Source of the DNA: Marinilabiliales bacterium
GTDB lineage: Bacteria > Bacteroidota > Bacteroidia > Bacteroidales > UBA12077
Direction: 5' to 3'
DNA length: 6,601 nt
Assembly (NCBI GenBank): GCA_002869305.1
Contig: PKTC01000328.1
Coordinates: forward strand, 1 to 6,601
Positions 1 to 5,164 of the stretch are shown piece by piece. The notes beneath the pieces were generated by a model that was not told where the DNA came from, made no database searches, and saw only the letters and a program-made list of their open reading frames with translations. Numbering within the stretch: position 1 is the stretch's first letter; every line of letters begins with the position of its first letter. Position numbers and translations under genes: made by a program.

Positions 1-101
1 CTTAATGCACTTCCTGAATCTTCGTCATCCTCGCAAGACAGGAATGCTACTAAAACAATAGAAAAGAATAAAAGACTGCGAATAAGATGAAATGCTTTCA
101 T
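1..101 (-). CDS. Lipoprotein, N-terminal fragment (runs off left edge)
   Basis: Only the first 33 complete codons are visible; the gene continues beyond position 1. The translation begins MKAFHLIRS, followed by a hydrophobic stretch and a lipobox ending AFLSC. Cys23 is therefore the expected lipidated residue after signal peptidase II cleavage. Residues 24-28 are EDDED, an acidic run directly after the cysteine. In Bacteroidota such acidic residues are part of the export signal that sends lipoproteins to the outer face of the outer membrane, so a surface-exposed lipoprotein is likely; that last step is inference. The start is the only ATG that gives a proper signal peptide, and it follows an AG-rich leader (gaaaagaaaaag). 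The mature domain lies outside the window, so its function cannot be named. Confidence 0.8.
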   Translation of the reverse strand, partial: MKAFHLIRSLLFFSIVLVAFLSCEDDEDSGSAL

Positions 102-723
102 AACTTTTTCTTTTCAAGTTACGATAAAATAGTACTTAAGTCAAAATAATTTGATGAATATCAGTTAGATATAAAGGTTCAGCTTACTTTTAAAGTGCTA
201 TGTTTACATGGTGATTATCAACAATTCCGCTCTCATTTCATTATTCCTGTTTATGTTTCAATAGATTCGCATCTGATAATTTTGTACAGAAGATCAAAGA
301 GAATTTATGAGCGATGGTACTACAGCAACCCTCAGTTTTGAAAATAAAGCTTGCAAATGACTCATGTCTTATCATCAAAACGACTTGGGTTGCGAATGGA
401 AATAAATTCGATGTAGAATTCTATAAAATTATCAGTGGCGGTGACTTTTCTTTGTTTCTTTCTTTTGGTGGTTGCAAAAGAAAGAATTTTATATTCGAAA
501 TCGAGATGTTAATCTATAGTACTTTTCAAGATTTTTTCTTAGTCCTTTCAAAAATGAAAAAGCAACCTATCAGCCGCCAGGCAGGCAATTCTGCGCTCAT
601 TTCGTAATCCAGTCTGGAAATTATTTATCTCGCTTTGCGGATTCGAAGCTTAGCACATTCCATCTCACAGTTCGATGTTCAAAGCTCATGAAAGTTTGTA
701 CTAAGAAATATCCAACCAACTCA
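102..723. other. Long stretch without a confident gene
   Basis: These roughly 620 bases separate the lipoprotein start from the promoter of the first small gene. They are AT-rich. I see no RNA gene, no CRISPR and no strong hairpin. The stretch contains one weak ORF (314-607, listed separately) with a TAATTTTG -7-like element at 277-284. It also holds a short imperfect direct repeat: positions 222-239 and 586-603 agree at 16 of 18 bases. The repeat flanks the weak ORF. Confidence 0.6.
314..607 (+). CDS. Doubtful hypothetical ORF, 97 aa
   Basis: This open frame does not overlap any better candidate, but its protein shows no domain or motif that I recognise. It is rich in Phe, Leu, Ile and Lys, as expected from random AT-rich sequence, and its end (RQAGNSALIS) is unlike the rest. 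Slightly in its favour, TAATTTTG at 277-284 matches the Bacteroidota -7 consensus TAnnTTTG and would start a transcript about 20 bases upstream. Against it, another ATG at 307 in a different frame follows a better purine-rich leader and encodes only 17 residues, and no -33 element is clear. I consider it more likely non-coding than coding. Confidence 0.2.
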   Translation: MVLQQPSVLKIKLANDSCLIIKTTWVANGNKFDVEFYKIISGGDFSLFLSFGGCKRKNFIFEIEMLIYSTFQDFFLVLSKMKKQPISRQAGNSALIS

Positions 724-986
724 CTTTCTTGATGAAAGTCAAGGAAATTGAAAAGATTACTTTCTAATATTGTCTTATCGAACCAATCAATCAGATCATG
801 TCGAAAAAAATAAGGCAAGTGAGTGAATGGATAGTCATTTTTGATGATTTACATCAGATTTCATCCATTTTAAACAAAAAATCGGGCTATCAAAGCTTGT
901 GGAGAGAATGGCAAGATTCTCTTGAAAAGATAAATCGCGCAGAACAAATGGACAATTACCAGTTTATAGATTATAGTGAAATGATC
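724..986 (+). repeat. Duplicated promoter-plus-gene unit, copy 1
   Basis: This stretch aligns without gaps (offset 1499) to 2223-2485. The match begins at the Fnr-like box, runs through the -7 element and leader, and continues across about 63 codons of the small gene. The duplication therefore carried its own regulation. Divergence within the coding part is largely at third codon positions, which indicates an old duplication held by selection. Confidence 0.75.
729..772 (+). promoter_or_regulatory. Fnr-like box plus -7 element upstream of the first small gene
   Basis: TTGAT-GAAA-GTCAA at 729-742 is a near-perfect Crp/Fnr-type palindrome; with flanks it reads CTTGAT...GTCAAG. After exactly 22 bases comes TAATATTG at 765-772, which resembles the Bacteroidota -7 element TAnnTTTG. 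If transcription starts near 777, the box is centred near -41.5, the position used by class II Crp/Fnr activators. The leader to the ATG at 798 would be about 20 bases. The binding protein is inferred from the site form only. Confidence 0.65.
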
Positions 987-1022
987 CAGAAAAACAACTA
1001 TGTGACTGGAATGGATAATTAA
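798..1022 (+). CDS. Small protein of an unrecognised family, paralogue 1 (74 aa)
   Basis: I do not recognise the family. The protein is soluble, with no signal peptide, membrane segment or cysteine motif. Its core is W-x-VIFDDLHQ-x-SS (residues 11-23), then QSLW (32-35), a charged and probably helical stretch, and QM-x2-YQF-x-DY (50-59). A second copy lies downstream: 35 of the first 63 positions are identical. Many codon differences are silent (TTA/TTG for Leu, CAG/CAA for Gln, TAC/TAT for Tyr), which shows that the frame is translated and under purifying selection. I chose the ATG at 798 because the alignment with the paralogue extends back to it; a GTG at 819 (codon 8) is the alternative. 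An Fnr-like class II promoter precedes it, so expression at low oxygen or under nitrosative stress is inferred. It converges with the deaminase gene; 132 bases separate the ends. A role as a small stress-induced binding or regulatory protein is a guess. Confidence 0.8.
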   Translation: MSKKIRQVSEWIVIFDDLHQISSILNKKSGYQSLWREWQDSLEKINRAEQMDNYQFIDYSEMIQKNNYVTGMDN

Positions 1023-1154
1023 GTCTTCGTTGCATTTTCTAATCAAAGCATGCATCTACAGTTTGACCACCAACAATTGCTAAACCAGAAAAGTCCTGTT
1101 TGGGTTTTATACTATTGTGTACATATATCTTAATTACCCAGTGTCTTAGTCAAT

Positions 1155-2144
1155 TTAACCGAAGCTATATTTCATTTGTTGTGAGTACATGTTTTCTATA
1201 ATACTCCAATCTTGTGTTTCCATGAGTATTTCATAATAGTCATGACTTAAGGGAGCTTTATGAATACCAGGATTATCGGAACAGATTACAAATGGCACCT
1301 GGTGTTTAATAAATTTGCTAATGGGAAGCAATTCGCTATCTTTTACTGCATTGGTTTTTCGGTTACTTATGGGACAAATTTCAAGACAAATATTCTTTTT
1401 AGCCAGTAAATCCATTAATTTTTCGGATTCTGCTGCTGCAATGCCATGCCCAATTCTGTCGGCACCAAAAAGCTGAACCGCCTCAATAATATTATTGATG
1501 TTCCCGGTTTCTCCTGCGTGTACAGTTAGCTTTAACCCAAACTGGTCTTTAGCTTCTTTAAAAGCTTTTCCCAGGCCTTTTATTATTTGTATATTTTCAT
1601 TACCGGCTAAATCTAATCCCACAATTGCATCAGGATAATTTAAATTCTTGTAAGCAGTTAGCAGAGTATTTAAATGCTGAAGACTGTTCCCGTCTCTGGG
1701 AACGGTCATTATTAAACGATAATCGACCTGGCGTTTCTTAGAGGCCTGGTTAAGATTCTGCAGTAAGATTAAGAAAGTATCTTCGATGGTTTTGTTAAGT
1801 AAAAACGAGAGGTAAATAACGCTGCTACGCAGTTCAACATATTTTACATGGTCTGCTCGAAGTGTTTCAAATGCCTTATCGATTAACATGGAAAGGTTTC
1901 GCTCCTTCGTTGGAATTAAACGAAGTATTTCCCAGGGTTTTAAATAATCGTTTAATGACCGCGAGTAATGAATCGAATGAAGATGTTCTTCATAATCGAT
2001 GCCTTCGGGAATAATAATATTTTCTTCAAGAAGTATTTCTTTGATGAGTTCAGTATCGAATAAGCCATTTAGATGGACATGCAGATCGGCTTTCTGAATT
2101 TTCTTGCATTTCTTGTAATCAGCAGAAGTTTGCATTCGGTCCAT
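1155..2144 (-). CDS. Adenosine deaminase-like metal-dependent amidohydrolase (329 aa)
   Basis: A cytoplasmic enzyme of the adenosine/AMP deaminase family, expected to remove the amino group from adenosine or a related purine using one zinc ion. Family motifs appear in order: DLHVHLNG with metal ligands His22 and His24, DLAGNE at 178-183, HAGE with ligand His209 and catalytic Glu212, RIGHG with His233, and SDNP with metal ligand Asp290. The Asp that follows in most members (DD) is Asn291 here; DN is also seen in some actinobacterial enzymes annotated as adenosine deaminase, so activity is plausible but the substrate may differ. The length is normal for the family. The ATG at 2144 is used; Met4 (2135) is an alternative. 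There is no signal peptide. The gene is divergent from the second small gene, and an Fnr-like box points at it. N6-methyl-AMP deaminase and aminodeoxyfutalosine deaminase are alternative specificities, so I give no symbol. Confidence 0.85.
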   Translation of the reverse strand: MDRMQTSADYKKCKKIQKADLHVHLNGLFDTELIKEILLEENIIIPEGIDYEEHLHSIHYSRSLNDYLKPWEILRLIPTKERNLSMLIDKAFETLRADHVKYVELRSSVIYLSFLLNKTIEDTFLILLQNLNQASKKRQVDYRLIMTVPRDGNSLQHLNTLLTAYKNLNYPDAIVGLDLAGNENIQIIKGLGKAFKEAKDQFGLKLTVHAGETGNINNIIEAVQLFGADRIGHGIAAAESEKLMDLLAKKNICLEICPISNRKTNAVKDSELLPISKFIKHQVPFVICSDNPGIHKAPLSHDYYEILMETQDWSIIENMYSQQMKYSFG

Positions 2145-2160
2145 TGTTTAAAAAGAAGGC

Positions 2161-2204
2161 TAAACTTAATGGAGAAATAAAACAAATTTCTTGACGAAAG
2201 TTAA
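2161..2204 (-). promoter_or_regulatory. Fnr-like box plus -7 element upstream of the deaminase gene
   Basis: On the plus strand the box reads TTGAC-GAAA-GTTAA at 2191-2204, with one weaker half-site. Reading towards the deaminase, exactly 22 bases follow and then TAAGTTTA at 2168-2161, a match to TAnnTTT. Transcription would begin near 2156, leaving a very short leader before the ATG at 2144. No matching element lies at that distance in the other direction, so the box is assigned to the minus strand. With its flanks the box agrees with the one at 729-742 at 17 of 19 bases. Confidence 0.5.
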
Positions 2205-2222
2205 GATTGTTTTGATGAGCTC

Positions 2223-2485
2223 TTTTTTTGACGATGATCAAGGTATAAAATTGACCAACTTTTTAATATTGTGCTGTAAAACCAAACATTAAGGCCATTA
2301 CAAAAAAAGTAAAGCAGGTGGGTGAGTGGAAGGTCATTTTTGATGATTTGCATCAAGCTTCATCCATCGTAAATGAAAAAACAGGATTTCAAAGCTTGTG
2401 GGCTAAAGGGCACGATGCTCTAGAAGAACTTGAAACCATTCAACAGATGAATGATTATCAGTTTTTAGATTATTGCAATATTATT
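2223..2485 (+). repeat. Duplicated promoter-plus-gene unit, copy 2
   Basis: This is the second copy of the unit at 724-986, in the same orientation and aligned without gaps. The copies differ at many bases, especially at silent codon positions. The ATG of copy 1 (798) corresponds to ATT at 2297 here. Confidence 0.75.
2228..2271 (+). promoter_or_regulatory. Fnr-like box plus -7 element upstream of the second small gene
   Basis: TTGAC-GATG-ATCAA at 2228-2241 is a full match to the Crp/Fnr pattern TTGAY-N4-RTCAA. After 22 bases TAATATTG follows at 2264-2271, the same -7 element and spacing as in the paralogous promoter at 729-772. The predicted transcription start is near 2276. Its centre lies 37 bases from that of the deaminase box, so two regulator dimers may bind this divergent region. 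Confidence 0.65.
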
Positions 2486-2503
2486 ATCGATAGCAATATT
2501 TAA
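2297..2503 (+). CDS. Small protein of an unrecognised family, paralogue 2 (61-68 aa)
   Basis: A paralogue of the protein at 798-1022, keeping the core W-x-VIFDDLHQ-x-SS, QSLW and QM-x2-YQF-x-DY. It is acidic, lacks a signal peptide or membrane segment, and is about six residues shorter at the C terminus. The start is uncertain. The reading frame matches paralogue 1 back to its ATG, but here that codon is ATT (2297), a rare start. The conservation of the seven preceding codons (reading ITKKVKQ) suggests they are translated, which is why I give 2297. The conventional choice is GTG at 2318, giving 61 aa beginning MGEW. The gene has its own Fnr-like promoter, is divergent from the deaminase and convergent with the metallo-hydrolase, with 39 bases between the stop codons. 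No function can be assigned. Confidence 0.75.
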   Translation: MTKKVKQVGEWKVIFDDLHQASSIVNEKTGFQSLWAKGHDALEELETIQQMNDYQFLDYCNIIIDSNI

Positions 2504-2542
2504 TTGAAAATAGGCAAGAAATAAGCGGTGTTTAAAAGTTTC

Positions 2543-3454
2543 TTAATTTATTAATGTTTTTCCAAGCAAATTCTGTTTCATGTAATGCTTTATCACATTT
2601 GGATCGTGGCTTGGAATAATATGAATGTCTTCGTTTTTATCAAGATCATGTAACCATCGAATAAGATGCCCCAATTGTCTTCTGTTTTCTCCACCAAACA
2701 TTGTGGCAAACAAAGGTCGGTTTTTTGCTTTTTCGATGTTCGCATAGTTCCAAACAGCATCACCAGCTAATAGATATTCAGTTCCATTTTGCAGTTTTAC
2801 AAAAATCATCTGATGAGCTTTGCTGTGTCCGGGAGCTTCGATTAATACAATCCCGGGCGTTATCATAAAAAAGTTTTTGTAATCAAGGGTTTCAAGCTTC
2901 CTTAAGAATTGCTCATTTATTCCAACATCCTCAATTTTAGAACTTTTTATTTGATTTCTGGTAAGCAATATATTACCTGATAATGCTTCCACGTTTGGTA
3001 AATTCACAATTCCACCCATATGGTCTATGTGTTCATGCGTAAAGATTATCAGATCAGCATTTTGCATGGCCTTTTGTTGTAGATAGAAATTTTCTTTTAA
3101 GAATTCTTTTCCATATCTATATTTCTTGAACAGCTTCTCATTCATTGGAGCATCTACGACAACAGTTCTGTTCGCATATACAATTTGAAAAGATGTTAAA
3201 ACAGATTGATTCGGAATATTCTTTTCGCCGGCCGCGATGGTCCATGGAATAAGTTCTCCTGTGCCGGTTATTATCGCATTAATATGTGTGGGCAGCAAAG
3301 TATCATATTTACAGAGATCTCTAATTTCTTCTATTTTTATTGGAAAAGATGATTTCTGCGGCACATATGAATGATTAAAAAAGTAATATTGACCTGCTAT
3401 AAACAGGATGAAGAGAATAGGAATAATGAAAAAGTATCTTTTTATTTTTTTCAT
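2543..3454 (-). CDS. Membrane-anchored MBL-fold metallo-hydrolase (303 aa)
   Basis: A hydrolase of the metallo-beta-lactamase superfamily with a complete set of dinuclear metal ligands: HEHIDH at 140-145 (His140, His142, Asp144, His145), His210 in APGHSKAH, Asp232 in LAGDAVWN and His283 in PSHDP. Residues 7-26 form one hydrophobic segment after a basic start (MKKIKR) with no lipobox, so the enzyme is probably a signal-anchored protein with its domain in the periplasm. The order of motifs, with PGH-x3-H and a late SHD, resembles lactonase-type members (acyl-homoserine-lactone lactonase group) more than true beta-lactamases, but the substrate cannot be read from sequence. The ATG at 3454 gives the N-terminal anchor. 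The promoter carries an Fnr-like box, shared in form with the small genes and the deaminase, so induction at low oxygen or under nitrosative stress is inferred. Confidence 0.85.
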   Translation of the reverse strand: MKKIKRYFFIIPILFILFIAGQYYFFNHSYVPQKSSFPIKIEEIRDLCKYDTLLPTHINAIITGTGELIPWTIAAGEKNIPNQSVLTSFQIVYANRTVVVDAPMNEKLFKKYRYGKEFLKENFYLQQKAMQNADLIIFTHEHIDHMGGIVNLPNVEALSGNILLTRNQIKSSKIEDVGINEQFLRKLETLDYKNFFMITPGIVLIEAPGHSKAHQMIFVKLQNGTEYLLAGDAVWNYANIEKAKNRPLFATMFGGENRRQLGHLIRWLHDLDKNEDIHIIPSHDPNVIKHYMKQNLLGKTLIN

Positions 3455-3489
3455 GGTAAAAGCGTGTAGATTAATTAGTTTTAAGATGT

Positions 3490-3533
3490 TAAAATTAAGC
3501 GAAAAGGATTAATGTACGATTGACGAAGATCAA
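3490..3533 (-). promoter_or_regulatory. Fnr-like box plus -7 element upstream of the MBL-fold hydrolase gene
   Basis: The plus strand reads TTGAC-GAAG-ATCAA at 3520-3533. Towards the hydrolase, exactly 22 bases follow and then TAATTTTA at 3497-3490, close to TAnnTTTG. The predicted start is near 3485, with a leader of about 30 bases. The opposite direction has no TA element at that distance. Confidence 0.6.
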
Positions 3534-3645
3534 ATTTAAGTTAAAGATATTTATAATGAAAGCATGTAATTATTAATTTTTAAGAGATACAAACAACAAA
3601 CATCCTGTATTTGCTGGCATAAGTTCCCCCCAGATCTAGAATGAG

Positions 3646-3671
3646 AGGTTTACTTCAAATGAAGTAAACCT
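3646..3671 (-). terminator. Hairpin downstream of the SRPBCC gene
   Basis: A perfect 11-bp inverted repeat (AGGTTTACTTC, loop AAAT) begins 12 bases after the stop of the SRPBCC gene. Neither side has a clear T-run, so it may act as an mRNA 3' end or a weak terminator rather than a classical intrinsic terminator. Confidence 0.5.
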
Positions 3672-3682
3672 TCTACAATCTG

Positions 3683-4171
3683 TTAAAAATTAGGCAATCC
3701 GGTAAGCATTTCTCCAGTTTTTAAATAATGATTCATAGCCTTTTCCCATGAATCCATCATAATATCATAATCTTCTTGAGTAGATCTTTCAATAATCTGG
3801 TTGCCAGTATTACTTAACGATGTTTTGCTATAAGTTAGTATAGCTTTTGTTCTATCTTTTGTAATTGGCTCCACTTGTATTTCTAATTTTGTAACTAGAA
3901 TACCAGGCACATGATAAATCATTTCAACATGACCTGTCTCGATGTTATAATCAGTTACTATCCATACAATTTCAAGGTCACCATCCGGTGTAATAAAAAT
4001 GCAATCTTTTTCTACTAAGCCAGAATTACTATATACAACTTTTGGATTCCAATTTTCACACCAATCTATCTCCCTTACAGGACAATATAATGGAAATATT
4101 TCCTTTATTGAACCATTAATAGTTTGTTCGTATGAATAAGTAACTCGATTTGGTTTTTTAACTTTCGTCAT
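3683..4171 (-). CDS. SRPBCC (START/Bet v1-like) superfamily protein (162 aa)
   Basis: A single-domain cytoplasmic protein of the SRPBCC fold, whose members bind hydrophobic ligands in a deep cavity. The family signature is seen near the N terminus: IFPLYCPVREIDW at 25-37, then ENW at 39-41 and SNSGLVEKDCIF at 48-59, resembling the bacterial subgroup with CPVREYEW and SGxAEEGCVF. The C-terminal part (about 115-158) looks like the long closing helix. The length is normal. There is no signal peptide and no catalytic motif, so the ligand and role are unknown. The gene follows the Crp/Fnr-type regulator gene on the same strand after a 129-bp gap that holds a possible promoter and an inverted repeat, so it may be a target of that regulator. 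The ATG at 4171 follows an A-rich leader and no better start exists. Confidence 0.75.
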   Translation of the reverse strand: MTKVKKPNRVTYSYEQTINGSIKEIFPLYCPVREIDWCENWNPKVVYSNSGLVEKDCIFITPDGDLEIVWIVTDYNIETGHVEMIYHVPGILVTKLEIQVEPITKDRTKAILTYSKTSLSNTGNQIIERSTQEDYDIMMDSWEKAMNHYLKTGEMLTGLPNF

Positions 4172-4252
4172 GTTTTCTACTTTTTTAATAGAGTTTTGCT
4201 CTTGTTGGTATTTGCTGTTATTTTAATGCTTATTAGTTAATGCATTAAATTT

Positions 4253-4277
4253 CATTGTGATTTACAATGCAAATTTA
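4253..4277 (-). promoter_or_regulatory. Possible promoter and operator of the SRPBCC gene
   Basis: TAAATTTG at 4277-4270 matches the -7 consensus TAnnTTTG, though no good -33 element is visible. Overlapping its downstream edge is an inverted repeat CATTGT-GATTT-ACAATG (4253-4269), with perfect 6-bp arms, where a transcript would start. A similar order of elements (TATATTTGC then TGTAAT) occurs before the regulator gene, which suggests a shared operator. The sequence is AT-rich, so chance is a real alternative. Confidence 0.35.
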
Positions 4278-4300
4278 AAACCTGACTAGGAGTATTTCAT

Positions 4301-4816
4301 TTACATTTGTTGAGAAAACTTTTTTCTTATTCTGCTAAGTTGCGTGGGTGTCATACCAAGAAAATTGGCAATGTAATAGTGTGGTATTCTGTTCAAAAGA
4401 TTGGGATACTCTTTTAAAAACCATTTATACTTTGACATAGTATCTCCATGAATAAGTGCAGATATTCTTGAGTGATTTTGATTATTAAGCTTTTGAAAAT
4501 TGGAAAGAATTATATTTGTTATTTCGTTGTCCTTGTTAACATAAGAAAAGATATGTTTATAATTTGCTACGGAAATTATACAATCTTCAATAGCTTGAAT
4601 ACTCATGATTGCAGGTATGTTGGGGATATAATTTCCTGATATCAAATCATTTTCCATGAAGAAATGGGTTATGACTTCTTCTCCATCGTTATTTATTGTA
4701 AATCCCCTTAATATACCTTTTATAACTTTACCAATGCTAAAGTTTGGTTGATCGCTTTTTACAAAATATTCTCCTTTACTAATTGTAATATCATTATGTA
4801 GCGAATCATTAGGCAT
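4301..4816 (-). CDS. Short Crp/Fnr-type transcriptional regulator (171 aa)
   Basis: The N-terminal half is a cyclic-nucleotide-binding-type beta barrel: ISKGEYFVKSD at 12-22, then KGILRGFTINNDGEEVITHFF at 33-53. It is followed by a dimer helix (about 85-112) and a C-terminal winged-helix region with IPHYYIANFLGMTPTQLSRI at 144-163. This is the form common in Bacteroidota, where the helix reads TPTQLSRIRKK. Compared with classical Crp/Fnr (R-E-T/V-x-x-R), the recognition helix keeps the final Arg but has Thr in place of the base-reading Glu. No N-terminal cysteine cluster for a 4Fe-4S centre is present. At 171 residues it lacks about 20 N-terminal residues found in most relatives; the frame is open upstream to a TGA but without ATG or GTG, so I keep the ATG at 4816. 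It probably regulates itself and the adjacent SRPBCC gene. Confidence 0.8.
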   Translation of the reverse strand: MPNDSLHNDITISKGEYFVKSDQPNFSIGKVIKGILRGFTINNDGEEVITHFFMENDLISGNYIPNIPAIMSIQAIEDCIISVANYKHIFSYVNKDNEITNIILSNFQKLNNQNHSRISALIHGDTMSKYKWFLKEYPNLLNRIPHYYIANFLGMTPTQLSRIRKKFSQQM

Positions 4817-4846
4817 TAATTCTGTCTTTACTTTTTTGGATGAGTC

Positions 4847-4873
4847 ATTACAGTAATAATTACAGCAAATATA
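4847..4873 (-). promoter_or_regulatory. Probable promoter and direct-repeat operator of the regulator gene
   Basis: TATATTTG at 4873-4866 is a full match to the Bacteroidota -7 element; TCTG 19 bases upstream is a one-mismatch -33 element. Immediately downstream, around the expected start, are two copies of CTGTAAT, 12 bases apart (plus strand ATTACAG at 4847-4853 and 4859-4865). Repeats placed over the transcription start suggest repression, perhaps by the gene's own product. Confidence 0.45.
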
Positions 4874-5104
4874 GCCATAATATTCTCAAATACAGACTGT
4901 AAGCTATAAATTACTTTGAAAATAGCTTTATTTTGCAAGCATATTACTAAACTAATCTTTTTAATTTCATGACCAAGTAGTTAATTAAATTACTTCTAAT
5001 TTTGCCTAAGCTTTAAGATCGTAAGTTTTGAAATTGTGTATGATCAAATATTTTTCCTTAGTTAGTTTGCAAGATCTTTAGCCAGTAAAGTAAAACTATA
5101 CAAA
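4874..5104. other. AT-rich intergenic stretch without a gene
   Basis: The gap between the regulator gene and the secreted-protein gene is about 350 bases in all. It is very AT-rich and contains, besides the promoter and terminator listed separately, no ORF with coding character and no RNA gene that I can see. A degenerate half-match to the Fnr-like box (TTGTG-TATG-ATCAA, 5034-5047) lacks a correctly spaced -7 element. Confidence 0.6.
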
Positions 5105-5140
5105 AAACAAAACTCTTGACCTGTGTCAAGAGTTTTGTTT
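5105..5140 (-). terminator. Strong hairpin terminator after the T9SS-secreted protein gene
   Basis: A perfect 16-bp inverted repeat (AAACAAAACTCTTGAC, 4-base loop) starts 24 bases after the stop codon. Read on the minus strand it ends in a T-rich tail (GTTTTGTTTTTTG), the form of an intrinsic terminator for the secreted-protein gene. The other direction also ends in a T-rich arm, so it may work both ways. Its core, TTGAC-CTGT-GTCAA, also fits the Fnr-like box pattern. Confidence 0.8.
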
Positions 5141-5164
5141 AGAATGAGATGATAGATTCAATAA

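Noticed and set aside
621..818. Minus-strand ORF of 65 aa opposite the first small gene's promoter
   Set aside because: It covers the Fnr-like box and promoter of the first small gene on the other strand, has no recognisable motif, and is explained by open frames in AT-rich DNA.
870..1055. Minus-strand ORF of 61 aa
   Set aside because: It lies antisense to the small gene at 798-1022, whose coding frame is proven by silent codon changes relative to its paralogue.
1079..1117. Possible terminator between the first small gene and the deaminase gene
   Set aside because: The best pairing around AAACC...GGGTTT is only about five or six base pairs with a large loop or a bulge, too weak to support.
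5034..5047. TTGTG-TATG-ATCAA as a fifth Fnr-like box
   Set aside because: The left half-site is degenerate and neither direction has a TA-type -7 element 22 bases away.
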